The position numbers were made by a program, and so were the translations under genes. From assembly GCF_014199535.1 (NCBI RefSeq), contig NZ_JACHNV010000002.1, positions 930,001 through 994,000 on the forward strand: a stretch of 64,000 bases of DNA. Reading direction: 5' to 3'. Below, in pieces: positions 8,556 to 16,771 of the stretch. Each line of letters starts with the position of its first letter. Positions within the stretch are counted from its first letter, which is position 1. This DNA is from Hymenobacter latericoloratus (GTDB lineage: Bacteria; Bacteroidota; Bacteroidia; Cytophagales; Hymenobacteraceae). Below the pieces are notes generated by a model. That model saw only the letters and a program-made list of their open reading frames with translations. It ran no database searches and had not been told where the DNA came from.

Positions 8556-8654
8556 AATTAAGAATTAACAATTAAGAATGAATAATTGCTCTCAACAGCG
8601 AGAGTAGCAGTTCCAATGCTCCATTTTTAATTGTTAATTCTTAATTCTTAATTG
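8556..8654. repeat. Inverted pair of 4 x 7-base micro-arrays between etfB and etfA
   Basis: Left array 8556-8583: AATTAAG, AATTAAC, AATTAAG, AATGAAT. Right array 8627-8654: TTAATTG, TTAATTC, TTAATTC, TTAATTG. Read on one strand the arms are complementary over most of their length, so the intergenic mRNA could form a long AU hairpin with about 43 bases between the arms. The right array ends 8 bases before the etfA start. Confidence 0.8.
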
Positions 8655-8662
8655 AAAAAATC

Positions 8663-9640
8663 ATGTCTGTACTGATAGTTGTTGAATGTGACGGTGGCGA
8701 GGTAAAGAAATCCTCGCTGGAAGTGGCTTCCTACGGCAGCCAGGTAGCCCAGCTGCTCGGCACCACGGCTACGGCCGTGGCTGTGGGCGAGGCTACCGAA
8801 GCCAACCTGGCCAAGCTGGGTGAACAGGGCGTTGCCAAAGTGCTCTACGACAAGGAGCCCCGCCTGAAAGATTTCGTGAACGGTGCCTACACCAAGCTGA
8901 TTGCCACCGCGGCCCAGCAGGAAGACGCCAAAGTAATTGTGCTGGCTAACTCCAACATTGGCGCCGCCGTAGGCTCGCGCCTGTCGGTGCGCCTGCAGGC
9001 TAGCTTGGCTACCAACGTAGTAGAGCTGCCCAAAACCGAGGGCGGTTCGTTCACGGTAAAGCGCGGTGCTTTCTCGGGCAAGGCGTTTGCCGATGTGAAG
9101 CTGGACGGCGAGCGGAAAATCATTGCCGTTAAAAAGAACTCCATCGAGGCCCTGCACGAGGCTGGCAAAACCGCTGAGGTGGTATCCTTCTCGGCCCAGC
9201 TAACTGACGCTGACTTTGCCGATGCTCCCAAGCAGGTAGTAATGCAGGATCAGGCTGGCGGCATTCTGCTGCCTGAGGCTGATAAGGTAGTATCGGGTGG
9301 CCGCGGCATGAAAGGCCCCGAAAACTGGAACCTCATCGAGGACCTGGCCCAGGCCCTGGGCGCGGCTACGGCCTGCTCTAAGCCGGTGTCGGACGTAGAC
9401 TGGCGCCCTCACCACGAGCACGTAGGCCAGACGGGCATCACTGTTTCGCCGAACCTCTACATTGCCTGCGGTATTTCGGGCGCTATTCAGCACCTGGCCG
9501 GCGTGAACTCGTCGAAGGTAATTGTGGTCATTAACAAAGACCCCGAGGCGCCGTTCTTCAAGGCTGCCGATTACGGCATCGTAGGCGACGTATTTGATGT
9601 GTTGCCCAAACTGACCCAGGCCGTTAAAGAACTCAGCTAG
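8663..9640 (+). CDS. etfA: Electron transfer flavoprotein alpha subunit
   Basis: 325 residues, usual length. The C-terminal FAD domain carries SGGRGMKGPENWNLIEDLA, the segment AACSKPVSD-like ATACSKPVSDVDW, and the FAD-contacting run VGQTGITVSPNLYIACGISGAIQH, ending with INKDPEAPFFKAADYGIVGD. Partner of the upstream etfB. The pair is transcribed together, and the strong hairpin directly after the stop ends the unit. Confidence 0.95.
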   Translation: MSVLIVVECDGGEVKKSSLEVASYGSQVAQLLGTTATAVAVGEATEANLAKLGEQGVAKVLYDKEPRLKDFVNGAYTKLIATAAQQEDAKVIVLANSNIGAAVGSRLSVRLQASLATNVVELPKTEGGSFTVKRGAFSGKAFADVKLDGERKIIAVKKNSIEALHEAGKTAEVVSFSAQLTDADFADAPKQVVMQDQAGGILLPEADKVVSGGRGMKGPENWNLIEDLAQALGAATACSKPVSDVDWRPHHEHVGQTGITVSPNLYIACGISGAIQHLAGVNSSKVIVVINKDPEAPFFKAADYGIVGDVFDVLPKLTQAVKELS

Positions 9641-9715
9641 GACTTAGGAGTTAGGGTCTCAGGAAATGACTCGGCTGCGGCCGACGAAAATTTCCTGAGA
9701 CCCTAAGTCTTTTTT
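9641..9715 (+). terminator. Terminator of etfBA
   Basis: Starts at the base after the etfA stop codon. Outer stem GGGTCTCAGGAAA (9654-9666) pairs perfectly with TTTCCTGAGACCC (9691-9703), with an inner TCGGC/GCCGA stem, followed by a T run (9710-9715). The left flank holds 7-base units ACTTAGG and AGTTAGG, like the micro-arrays elsewhere. Confidence 0.8.
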
Positions 9716-9840
9716 GGCCGTATGCAGACGGATACGCGGGCATTGGTTTCTTTTGCATCCAGTTCCCTTGCCTTCCTAACCCATTCATGCGGTCAGGTGC
9801 TACCTCTCCCGATCGTAAGACCCTAAGTCCCTTAGTTCCT

Positions 9841-10464
9841 TTGAAAAAGATACCGCTCGAAATTCTGGGCCTCTCGTCCAGCCAGTCGCAGTCGGGCTCC
9901 TTTGCCCTGATTCTGGGCGAAAAGACCGGCAACCGGCGCTTACCAATCATCATTGGTATGTTTGAGGCGCAGAGTATCGCCATCCAGATAGAGAAAATCA
10001 GCCCGAACCGGCCGCTTACCCACGACCTGTTCAAGTCCTTCGCCGAGCAGATGCACGTAGCCGTGCTGGAAGTCCTGATTTCGGATCTGAAGGAAGGCGT
10101 GTTCTACTCCAAAATCGTGTGTTCGGATGGCGCCAGCACCTTCGAGCTCGACGCTCGTCCTTCTGATGCCATTGCCATCGGCCTGCGTTTTGGAGTGCCC
10201 ATCTTTACGGTGGAAAGCGTGCTGAGCGAAGCCGGTATCATTCTTTCGGACCTCGACGAAAACGCCGATGAGGACGATGACGATACCGATGATGACGAAG
10301 ACGAGGACAACGACCAGCCGACGCCCAAGCCGGCCGAGCCGCGCGAACCCAGCGGACAGGTTTCTCTGGATGAGCTGACCAAAATGCTGGCCCAGGCCCT
10401 CGAACGTGAAGACTACGAGAAGGCCGCCAAAATCCGCGACGAACTCAATAAGCGCAACGGGTAA
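9841..10464 (+). CDS. DUF151 bifunctional-nuclease-family protein with UVR motif
   Basis: 207 residues from the TTG at 9841 (KKIPLEILGLSSSQSQ follows, the usual family start). An in-frame ATG at 9787 would add 18 residues with no family match and is less likely. Domains: DUF151 fold to about residue 130 (ALILGEKTGNRRLPIIIG, DARPSDAIAIGLRF); a very acidic Asp/Glu linker about 145-165; a C-terminal UvrB/UvrC-like motif EREDYEKAAKIRDELNKR. Plant and mycobacterial relatives are reported to have nuclease activity; the role in Bacteroidetes is not established. Followed by its own terminator. Confidence 0.88.
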   Translation: MKKIPLEILGLSSSQSQSGSFALILGEKTGNRRLPIIIGMFEAQSIAIQIEKISPNRPLTHDLFKSFAEQMHVAVLEVLISDLKEGVFYSKIVCSDGASTFELDARPSDAIAIGLRFGVPIFTVESVLSEAGIILSDLDENADEDDDDTDDDEDEDNDQPTPKPAEPREPSGQVSLDELTKMLAQALEREDYEKAAKIRDELNKRNG

Positions 10465-10485
10465 TACTACCTCCGCACTTTCAGA

Positions 10486-10515
10486 AAATGGCTTCCTGCA
10501 CCAGGAAGCCATTTT
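10486..10515 (+). terminator. Terminator after the DUF151 gene
   Basis: Stem AAATGGCTTCCTG / CAGGAAGCCATTT followed by TTGTTTT. Confidence 0.8.
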
Positions 10516-10567
10516 TGTTTTCCGTCGCCAACTCTTTATGCCTTCACCGGAAATAGAGGGGTAGGCG

Positions 10568-10575
10568 TACCTTGC
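10568..10575 (+). promoter_or_regulatory. Putative -7 box of the YfiT-like gene
   Basis: TACCTTGC, 7 of 8 to TAnnTTTG, 30 bases before the ATG at 10606. Confidence 0.45.
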
Positions 10576-10605
10576 ACCTTCTTTATTATCTCCTTTCTCC
10601 TGACG

Positions 10606-11148
10606 ATGAACACTGCTGCCCCCGACCTGAGCTACCCCATTGGTCACCCCGTACTGCCCGATGAACCCCTGGACCGCGGCGCCCGCACCGCCTACATGGC
10701 CCAGGTTGCTACCCTCCCTGATCTGGTAAGGTCGTCGGTATTGGGCCTGAGCCCCGAGCAGTTGAACACGCCGTATCGCCCGGAGGGCTGGACGGTGCGG
10801 CAGGTACTCCACCACCTGCCCGATTCGCACATGAATAGCTACACCCGCTTCCGCCTGGCCCTGACGGAGGATAACCCCACGATTCGGCCCTACGACGAGG
10901 CCGCCTGGGCCGAACTGCCCGACGTGGAGGCGACGCCCGTAGCCGTGTCGTTGGCTTTATTGGAGGCACTGCATATCCGGTGGGTGAAGCTGCTGCGCAA
11001 CCTGACCGATGAGCAGTGGCAGCGCACCTTCTTCCACCCCGAAACCAAGCGCAAGTTCACCCTCGACCAGGCTCTGGTTCTCTACGCCTGGCACGGCCGC
11101 CACCACCTGGCCCACATCACGGAACTGCGCAAACGGGAGCAGTGGTAG
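10606..11148 (+). CDS. YfiT/DinB-superfamily metal-dependent protein (bacillithiol transferase-like)
   Basis: 180 residues, the length of YfiT/BstA. A four-helix DinB fold is indicated by the opening LSYPIGHPVLPDEP and by GWTVRQVLHHLPDSHMNSYTR. The metal-binding histidines are supplied by LHHLPDSH near residue 67 and by the C-terminal WHGRHHLAHI. B. subtilis YfiT-type relatives act as thiol S-transferases using bacillithiol, a thiol that many Bacteroidetes make; substrate here is unknown. A 7-base micro-array begins 6 bases after the stop. Confidence 0.85.
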   Translation: MNTAAPDLSYPIGHPVLPDEPLDRGARTAYMAQVATLPDLVRSSVLGLSPEQLNTPYRPEGWTVRQVLHHLPDSHMNSYTRFRLALTEDNPTIRPYDEAAWAELPDVEATPVAVSLALLEALHIRWVKLLRNLTDEQWQRTFFHPETKRKFTLDQALVLYAWHGRHHLAHITELRKREQW

Positions 11149-11154
11149 AAAGCG

Positions 11155-11182
11155 AGTTGTCGGTTGCGAGTTGTCAGTTATC
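11155..11182. repeat. 4 x 7-base micro-array (AGTTGTC family)
   Basis: Units AGTTGTC, GGTTGCG, AGTTGTC, AGTTATC in exact 7-base register, starting 6 bases after the upstream stop codon. Same unit family as the arrays framing the 15417-15788 gene and the array at 32390-32417, but here with no inverted partner nearby and no associated gene. Confidence 0.75.
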
Positions 11183-11252
11183 AGAGGGGCGAAGCTATTA
11201 ATCCTGACCAGAGTGCTTCCCCAAAAGATACGACAAGCCTCTTACCAGCGGT

Positions 11253-11403
11253 CATGGCGAGGCACGACGCCATCCTTCCCGACTAACACCCTACCCCCTG
11301 AAATGTGACAAGCCCTTGACGCTACCATACGTCAAGGGCTTGTCTATTTACTAGGCTTGTCACTGAAGAGAGGAAGGATGGCGTCGCTCCGCTCGCTATG
11401 ACG
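11253..11403. repeat. Inverted copies of a GTCAT-type dispersed repeat around a terminator
   Basis: The segment at about 11252-11281 (GTCATGGCGAGG, then GACGCCATCCTTCC) recurs inverted at about 11370-11403 (GGAAGGATGGCGTC, then GCTCGCTATGAC). Together they bracket the 11307-11344 hairpin between two convergent genes. Related GTCAT...-GACG sequences lie at 21791-21832, 33980-34018 and 59610-59709. Confidence 0.65.
11307..11344. terminator. Bidirectional terminator between YfiT-like gene and mlaF
   Basis: Perfect 15-base stem GACAAGCCCTTGACG / CGTCAAGGGCTTGTC with an 8-base loop between two convergent genes. Confidence 0.75.
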
Positions 11404-11407
11404 GCAC

Positions 11408-12217
11408 TTAGATGTTGATAGCTTCGTCGGTAGTGGCGGCGGCGAGGCCGCCTTCGGTTTCGTCGTCCACTTTCTTGGCGGCGCGCACCAGACTGCTGCT
11501 GAAGATGAACTCCTTGAGCTCGGGCACCTGGGCATTCAGGATTTCATCCTTATTGCCGTCCCAGAGCTTTTGGCCCTTGTAGAGGAAGATGATATGGTCG
11601 CCGATTTCGATGACGGAGTTCATATCGTGGGTAACTACCACGGTGGTAATGTTGTACTCGTGCGTGATTTCGTAGATCAGCTCGTCGATTTTAATACTGG
11701 TGAGCGGGTCGAGGCCGGAGTTGGGTTCGTCGCAGAACAGGTAGGTGCAGTTAGGCGCAATGGCGCGGGCAATGCCCACGCGCTTTTTCATGCCCCCGGA
11801 AATTTCGGAAGGCATCTTGGTGCCCGCATTTTCTAGTCCTACGCGCTTGAGGCAGAACTCCACCCGGTCGCGGCGCTCTTCGCGGGTCATGTCGGGAGTC
11901 AGCATTTTCAGCGGAAACTCCACGTTTTCGTGCACCGTCATCGAGTCAAACAGAGCCGAGCCCTGGAAGAGCATCCCGATTTTGCGCCGGATTTCCTGGC
12001 GGATATTCACCTTGTTATTGGTGAACACGGTGCCATCGAAGGTAATGCTACCCAGGTCAGGCTTCATCAGGCCCACAATGCACTGCAGCAGCACCGATTT
12101 ACCCGTGCCCGAACCCCCCAGCAATAAGTTGCACTTACCCGTCTCGAAGCGGCAGGTAATGCCCTTGAGGACCTGGTTGCCATCAAAAGATTTTTGAACG
12201 TTATGAACTTCAATCAT
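11408..12217 (-). CDS. mlaF: MlaF-type ABC transporter ATP-binding protein
   Basis: Cytoplasmic ATPase of an MCE/Mla lipid transporter. 269 residues. Walker A GGSGTGKSVLLQ; signature EISGGMKKRVGIARAIA, the K-rich variant typical of Mla ATPases; Walker B YLFCDEPNSGLDP; H-loop VVTHDMNS. The C-terminus has about 30 extra residues rich in Ala and Thr after LVRAAKKVDDE. It follows the permease on the minus strand with a 66-base spacer containing a hairpin. No MCE-domain binding protein lies next to it in this window. Confidence 0.92.
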   Translation of the reverse strand: MIEVHNVQKSFDGNQVLKGITCRFETGKCNLLLGGSGTGKSVLLQCIVGLMKPDLGSITFDGTVFTNNKVNIRQEIRRKIGMLFQGSALFDSMTVHENVEFPLKMLTPDMTREERRDRVEFCLKRVGLENAGTKMPSEISGGMKKRVGIARAIAPNCTYLFCDEPNSGLDPLTSIKIDELIYEITHEYNITTVVVTHDMNSVIEIGDHIIFLYKGQKLWDGNKDEILNAQVPELKEFIFSSSLVRAAKKVDDETEGGLAAATTDEAINI

Positions 12218-12226
12218 CTGTGTAGA

Positions 12227-12269
12227 AGCTGAGAGCTGGGAGCCTGGCCCTATACCGTAGGGCCAGGCT
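12227..12269 (-). repeat. Micro-array plus hairpin in the mlaE-mlaF spacer
   Basis: Units AGCTGAG, AGCTGGG and AGCCTGG run in 7-base register from 12227 to 12247. The last unit leads into a stem AGCCTGGCCCTA / TAGGGCCAGGCT (12241-12268). It lies inside the operon and has no T run, so it is more likely an mRNA structure than a terminator. Confidence 0.5.
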
Positions 12270-12283
12270 TCCGGCGTCTGGAA

Positions 12284-13015
12284 TTAGAGGAGGAGAGCCG
12301 CCAGCGCGAAGTCGGCCACCAGAATGGCGATGATGGAGTTGTTCACGGCCGTGGTGCTGGCCGCGCCTACCTCCAGTGCCCCTCCCTGGGTGTAAAACCC
12401 TTTAAACGACGAAATGGCCGACACCAGGAAAGCAAATACCACCGATTTAATCAGGGCAAAGACGATGTTGTAGGGAATGAAATCGGTGCGAATGCCCTCA
12501 ATATATTCCTGAGCCGACAGCGCGCCCGTAAGGGAGCCGGCCAGGTAGCCGCCAATAATGGAAAGCGCCATGGCCAGAATCACCAGCAGCGGAAACATCA
12601 GCATAGAGGCCAGAATGCGGGGTAGTACCAGGTAAGAGGCAGAGTTGATGCCCATTACTTCCAGCGCCGATACCTGCTCCGTGATGCGCATGGTGCCTAG
12701 CCCGCCCGCAATGCTGGAGCCTACCTTACCGGCCAGCACAATGCTGGTAATGGTGGGGGCCAGCTCCAGAATGGTCATTTCGCGCACCATGTAGCCGATG
12801 GTGCTCTTGGGAATCAGCGGATTTGTAAGGTTGTACGCAATCTGAACGCAGGTTACAGCCCCGATAAACGCCGATACAATGGCGACGATGAAGATAGAGT
12901 TGATGCCGATGATAACGCACTCATCCAGTGTGCGTTGCCACAATACCACGGCCCGTTCTTTCCGCGTGAGCATGCTCTGCAGAAAGAGCAGGAATTCACC
13001 GAAGGATTTAACCAT
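12284..13015 (-). CDS. mlaE: MlaE-family ABC transporter permease
   Basis: Inner-membrane subunit, 243 residues with about five or six helices. It holds the family signature around EQVSALEVMGINSASYLVLPR and LELAPTITSIVLAGKVGSSIAGGLGTM. With MlaF it moves phospholipids between inner and outer membrane in characterised relatives. Minus-strand pair mlaE then mlaF. The start at the ATG complementary to 13013-13015 gives the usual amphipathic N-terminal helix (MVKSFGEFLLFLQSML). Confidence 0.92.
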   Translation of the reverse strand: MVKSFGEFLLFLQSMLTRKERAVVLWQRTLDECVIIGINSIFIVAIVSAFIGAVTCVQIAYNLTNPLIPKSTIGYMVREMTILELAPTITSIVLAGKVGSSIAGGLGTMRITEQVSALEVMGINSASYLVLPRILASMLMFPLLVILAMALSIIGGYLAGSLTGALSAQEYIEGIRTDFIPYNIVFALIKSVVFAFLVSAISSFKGFYTQGGALEVGAASTTAVNNSIIAILVADFALAALLL

Positions 13016-13117
13016 AAAGAGGAAAAAGAAAAGAAAAGCGGAAACTTGCGACGGTTAGCCGCCGGCCGAATGCTGAGCTGACTTGCTTACGTAAAAACCG
13101 TTTCAGGAATCAAAGGA

Positions 13118-13828
13118 ATGCAAAAAAATATCGTTGTTACCGGTGGCACCAAAGGAATTGGCCGGGCCCTGGTGTTGCGCTTTCTGCAGGCTGGCTACCC
13201 CGTGGTTACCTGCGCCCGCTCGGCCACGGACTTGCAGGAGCTGCAAGCCGCTGCTGCGGAGCAGGTTCCGGGCGCCGTGTTGCACACCCTACCCGCCGAT
13301 TTAAGTCAGCGCGAAGAAACCAGCCGCTTTACCGATTTCGTGCAAAGCGTAGGAGAGGTAGGCGTACTCATCAACAACACGGGTTCCTTTATTCCGGGCC
13401 GCCTGCAAGACGAGCCCCAGGACGGTAGTCAGTTGCGCAAGATGCTCGATGTGAACCTGCTGAGTGCTTACGATGTGACGCTCGCTTTGCTACCCGGCCT
13501 CTTGGCACAAGGGCAGGGCCACATCTTCAACATTTGCTCCACGGCCAGCCTGACTGCCTATCCTAACGGCGGCTCCTACGGCATTGCCAAGCATGCGCTG
13601 CTGGGTATGACCCGTAATCTGCGGGAAGAGCTGAAAACCTCCGGCATTCGGGTGACGGCCGTGCTGCCGGGGGCTACCCTCACCGCCAGCTGGGAAGGCG
13701 TGGACCTGCCCGCCGAGCGGTTCATCAAAGCCGAAGATGTAGCCGAAGCCATTTTTGCCACCTACAGCCTCTCGCCGCAAGCTGTGGTTGAAGAACTGCT
13801 GATCCGGCCCCAACTAGGCGACTTGTAG
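13118..13828 (+). CDS. Short-chain dehydrogenase/reductase
   Basis: 236 residues. Classical SDR: NAD(P)-binding TGGTKGIGRAL at the N-terminus, NNTGSF strand motif (usual NNAG with T for A), catalytic Ser in ICSTASL and the YGIAKHA catalytic Tyr-x3-Lys, followed by VLPGATLT. Substrate unknown. Divergent from mlaE, with about 100 bases between starts. A second SDR lies at 14626-15318, about 35 % similar by eye. Confidence 0.9.
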   Translation: MQKNIVVTGGTKGIGRALVLRFLQAGYPVVTCARSATDLQELQAAAAEQVPGAVLHTLPADLSQREETSRFTDFVQSVGEVGVLINNTGSFIPGRLQDEPQDGSQLRKMLDVNLLSAYDVTLALLPGLLAQGQGHIFNICSTASLTAYPNGGSYGIAKHALLGMTRNLREELKTSGIRVTAVLPGATLTASWEGVDLPAERFIKAEDVAEAIFATYSLSPQAVVEELLIRPQLGDL

Positions 13829-13835
13829 GGCTGGT

Positions 13836-14615
13836 TTATTCCCGCGTCAGCTTGCCCTTGCCCGTCACACGTAGCGTTACGGCGCTAGGAGTGCCATGGT
13901 AGTACACCGTGCCGGCGCCGGCGTGGTTGCCGGTGAGCAGGCGGGTAGGGGCAACATAACCTTTGCCGTTGCTGTCGGCGTTAGTTTGTAGGTATAGGTC
14001 CTGTAGGGCAAAGTCCTGGGCGTACATACTGCCGTTGCCGCCAATGGTGTGGTGCAATTCCTGGGTAGTGCCGCTAAGGTAGATGTCGCCTAGCTCATAC
14101 TGGCTCATACCCAGGTAGGTACTAGACAGCGTCAGGTGAAAGTCGCCGGAGCCGATGAGGTGAGCAAATAGGGTATCGGCCTTGAAAGTGCCCTGCGTTT
14201 GGATATCGGCCTGCCCACGCAGAAATATATCAGTGAGGCGGGGGGTGTGCAGGGTTACTTCGCGGGGTGTGTTGTAGCGGCGCACCCAGTTGCAGCGGCT
14301 GGTATTGCGGATGGTCAGGTGGCCATTCTGCACACCCAGCCGGATGTCTTCCTGCAGGTTTCTACCGGCCCTCACCTCGGCATAGGTTTCCGAGTCCTGC
14401 ACCAGGGTCACGCGCACGTTGTCGTTGGAGGTTAGCACACGGAAGGGGGGTAGGGCGCGCCGCTCCGTCACGATACTGCCCGTGCTGGTAAAGCAGCCAG
14501 CCTCGTTTTCCTTCTGGCAGGCAGATAATGTGAGGGTTACCGCCACTCCGGCCGCCACGACACGTAAAAGCCGCCAGGGGGCGCTAACTTGCGCCCAACT
14601 TTCAAACCAAGACAT
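13836..14615 (-). CDS. DUF2807 (GIN-domain) lipoprotein
   Basis: 259 residues. Signal peptide WRLLRVVAAGVAVTLTLSAC with a lipobox ending at the Cys before QKENE, so probably an outer-membrane lipoprotein. The rest is the right-handed beta-helix GIN/DUF2807 pattern: repeated short strands such as VTLHTPRLTDIFLRGQADI and LYLQTNADSNGKG. Start set at the ATG complementary to 14613-14615, just ahead of the signal peptide. A longer frame to 14738 would overlap the divergent SDR gene and adds no plausible signal. Function unknown. Confidence 0.82.
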   Translation of the reverse strand: MSWFESWAQVSAPWRLLRVVAAGVAVTLTLSACQKENEAGCFTSTGSIVTERRALPPFRVLTSNDNVRVTLVQDSETYAEVRAGRNLQEDIRLGVQNGHLTIRNTSRCNWVRRYNTPREVTLHTPRLTDIFLRGQADIQTQGTFKADTLFAHLIGSGDFHLTLSSTYLGMSQYELGDIYLSGTTQELHHTIGGNGSMYAQDFALQDLYLQTNADSNGKGYVAPTRLLTGNHAGAGTVYYHGTPSAVTLRVTGKGKLTRE

Positions 14616-14625
14616 CACAACAGCT

Positions 14626-15318
14626 ATGGACCTAAGCGGCAAGGTAGCCATTATCACAGGTGTCAGCAAAGGAATTGGGCTGGCTACGGCCGAGGCGCTG
14701 CTGGCGCGCGGAGCGGTGGTGGCAGGCTGGGGGCGCACCGCACCGCAAGGCCTGCAGCACGAGCGGTTTCAGTTTTTCGAGTGCGACATCCGCAACGAAA
14801 TTGCCGTGCAGGAAGCCTACATGAACACGCAGCGCGAGCTGGGCCAGGAAATCCATGTACTGGTCAATAATGCTGGTATTGGCAATTTTGGCCCCGTAGA
14901 TGGCTTTTCATCCGACGACTGGCACGCTATGTTTGACACGAACGTGCACGGCCTGTTCTATTGCACCAAAGCCGTGCTGCCCCAGATGAAAAAGCAGCGC
15001 GAGGGCCATGTTATTAACGTGGCTTCTCTGGCGGGCACGGCCGGCACGGCCAATCTGGCGGGGTACTGCGCTACCAAATATGCCGTCCGTGGCTTCTCCG
15101 ACGCCCTATTCAAGGAAGTGCGCCCCGATGGAGTACGGGTAACCTGCCTGATGCCGGGCTCGGTGGAAACCAACTTCAACGGGGCTACCCCCGGCCAGGA
15201 GCCCAACCCCCACAAGATGCAACCTCAGGACGTTGCCGCCGCCATTATCCATGCCCTGGAAGCTCCGCAAACCGTTATGATTTCGGAGCTGCAGATGCGG
15301 CCCACCCAACCTAAATGA
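14626..15318 (+). CDS. Short-chain dehydrogenase/reductase
   Basis: 230 residues from the ATG at 14626 (MDLSGKVAIITGVSKGIG). Glycine motif TGVSKGIG, NNAGIGNFG, catalytic Ser in NVASLAGTAG, YCATKYAVRGFSD with catalytic Tyr and Lys, then CLMPGSVETNF. Probably NADP-linked. A possible -7 box TAACTTGC lies at 14584-14591. Its start is only 10 bases from the divergent DUF2807 start. The stop codon directly abuts a 4 x 7-base micro-array. Confidence 0.9.
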   Translation: MDLSGKVAIITGVSKGIGLATAEALLARGAVVAGWGRTAPQGLQHERFQFFECDIRNEIAVQEAYMNTQRELGQEIHVLVNNAGIGNFGPVDGFSSDDWHAMFDTNVHGLFYCTKAVLPQMKKQREGHVINVASLAGTAGTANLAGYCATKYAVRGFSDALFKEVRPDGVRVTCLMPGSVETNFNGATPGQEPNPHKMQPQDVAAAIIHALEAPQTVMISELQMRPTQPK

Positions 15319-15833
15319 GTTGCCAGTTACCAGTTGTGAGTTGTCAGGAGCAGAGAGTGTATGGCTGTTGCGTTAAGAATCATTTGCCTTGAACCTGGGT
15401 TACTGACAACGCATAAATGAAGGATTATAAGCAACTCGGTGTTTGGCAGAAAGCCCGAGCGTTAGCGAATCTGGTTTATCAGCTCACGCGCGACTTTCCT
15501 CGGGAAGAAGTCTTTGGGTTAGCTAGCCAGATGCGGCGGTGTGCGGTTTCTGTTCCCTCTAACTTGGCAGAGGGATGTGGTCGTAACCATGCTCGTGATT
15601 CGCTGCAGTTGTTCTTCATAGCTCGCGGCTCCTTATATGAGTTGGAAACGCAGCTTTACATTTCTTTGGACCAACAATATCTTTCTCAGGCCGCCTTTGA
15701 TGATGCCGTAGCTCTGTTGGTGGAGTGCCGACGGATGCTCAGCGGATTCATTAATTACTTTCAAGAACTACCGCCGAGTACCCAGTAACCCTTGTCTCAA
15801 AAACCGGCAACTGAAAACTGGTAATTGGCAACT
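15318..15833. repeat. Inverted 4 x 7-base micro-arrays framing the four-helix-bundle gene
   Basis: Left array 15318-15345: AGTTGCC, AGTTACC, AGTTGTG, AGTTGTC. Right array 15806-15833, read on the minus strand: AGTTGCC, AATTACC, AGTTTTC, AGTTGCC. The arms match in 24 of 27 bases when aligned as an inverted repeat (15317-15343 against 15809-15835). The left one begins at the stop codon of the SDR gene and the right one ends 6 bases before the gldA start. Between them is only the 15417-15788 gene, so the framed piece looks like a discrete cassette. Confidence 0.8.
15417..15788 (+). CDS. Four-helix-bundle protein (23S rRNA intervening-sequence protein family)
   Basis: 123 residues. Matches the TIGR02436 four-helix-bundle family: opening KDYKQLGVWQKARALANLVY, then FPREEVFGLASQMRRCAVSVPSNLAEG-type core (here split by SVPSNLAEGCGRN) and LYELETQLYISLDQQYL. 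Relatives are found inside intervening sequences of 23S rRNA genes in spirochaetes and as the Avd accessory protein of diversity-generating retroelements; the fold forms a basic, ring-like pentamer that binds nucleic acid. Here it stands alone in a protein-coding region, framed by inverted micro-arrays. GC content is somewhat below that of its neighbours. Biological role unknown. Confidence 0.9.
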   Translation: MKDYKQLGVWQKARALANLVYQLTRDFPREEVFGLASQMRRCAVSVPSNLAEGCGRNHARDSLQLFFIARGSLYELETQLYISLDQQYLSQAAFDDAVALLVECRRMLSGFINYFQELPPSTQ

Positions 15834-15838
15834 CAACC

Positions 15839-16747
15839 ATGGTAGAAGTTCAACAGCTTACCAAAACCTTCGGCGCCCAGGCAGCCGTGAATAACATCAG
15901 CTTCACGGCGGGCAAGGGCGAAATCCTGGGCTTTCTGGGGCCGAACGGAGCAGGGAAATCCACGACCATGAAAATTGCCACCGGCTACCTGCCCCCCTCG
16001 GCGGGCACGGTGGTGGTGGATGGCTTCGATGTGCAGACGGCCCCCCTGGAAGTGCGCCGCCGCGTAGGCTACCTGCCCGAGCACAACCCACTTTACTTGG
16101 ATATGTACGTGCACGAGTACCTCGAATTCATCGGTTCCGTGCACGGCCTGAAAGGAAGCCAGCGCCGACAGCGGGTACAGCAGATGGTGGAGCGGGTAGG
16201 GCTGGGTCGTGAGCAAAACAAGCAGATCGGGGCCCTCTCCAAAGGGTACCGCCAGCGGGTAGGACTGGCTCAGGCTCTCATTCACGACCCCGGCGTGCTC
16301 ATCCTCGACGAGCCTACCACCGGCCTCGACCCCAACCAGATTGGCGAAATCCGCAACCTGATTCGGGAACTAGGTCAGGACAAAACGGTCATCTTCAGCA
16401 CCCACATCCTACCTGAAGTGGCGGCCCTCTGCAGCCGCGCCGTTATCATTAACCGCGGCCAGTTGGTGGCCGACTCGCCGGTAGCTGAGCTGGGTGCCCG
16501 CGCCGCTGGCGAAACTATTATTCGCGCTGAGTTTGAGCAGCCCATTGAGGTAGCCCCGCTGCAGGCTTTGCCGGGCATCAATAGGGTAGAAGCCGAAGCA
16601 GGCAACATCTACCGCATTCAGGCGAAAGGCGGCACCGACCAGCGCGGCGCCATTTCCCGCTTGGCGGCTCAGCAAGGCTGGGTGCTGCTGGGGCTGCGGC
16701 AGGAGGAGCAAAGCCTAGAGCAGGTCTTCCAGTCACTGACGAAATGA
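15839..16747 (+). CDS. gldA: Gliding-motility ABC transporter ATPase GldA
   Basis: 302 residues. Walker A GPNGAGKSTTMK, Q-loop region GYLPEHNPLYLDMYVHEYLEF, signature LSKGYRQRVGLAQAL, Walker B VLILDEPTTGLDPNQ, H-loop STHILPE. The sequence LPEHNPLY is characteristic of GldA-type ATPases. It should pair with GldF and GldG. Its start lies 6 bases after the right micro-array; one unrelated AT-rich gene separates it from gldF. Confidence 0.9.
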   Translation: MVEVQQLTKTFGAQAAVNNISFTAGKGEILGFLGPNGAGKSTTMKIATGYLPPSAGTVVVDGFDVQTAPLEVRRRVGYLPEHNPLYLDMYVHEYLEFIGSVHGLKGSQRRQRVQQMVERVGLGREQNKQIGALSKGYRQRVGLAQALIHDPGVLILDEPTTGLDPNQIGEIRNLIRELGQDKTVIFSTHILPEVAALCSRAVIINRGQLVADSPVAELGARAAGETIIRAEFEQPIEVAPLQALPGINRVEAEAGNIYRIQAKGGTDQRGAISRLAAQQGWVLLGLRQEEQSLEQVFQSLTK

Positions 16748-16771
16748 ATAATATGATAATATAAGTTTGAT

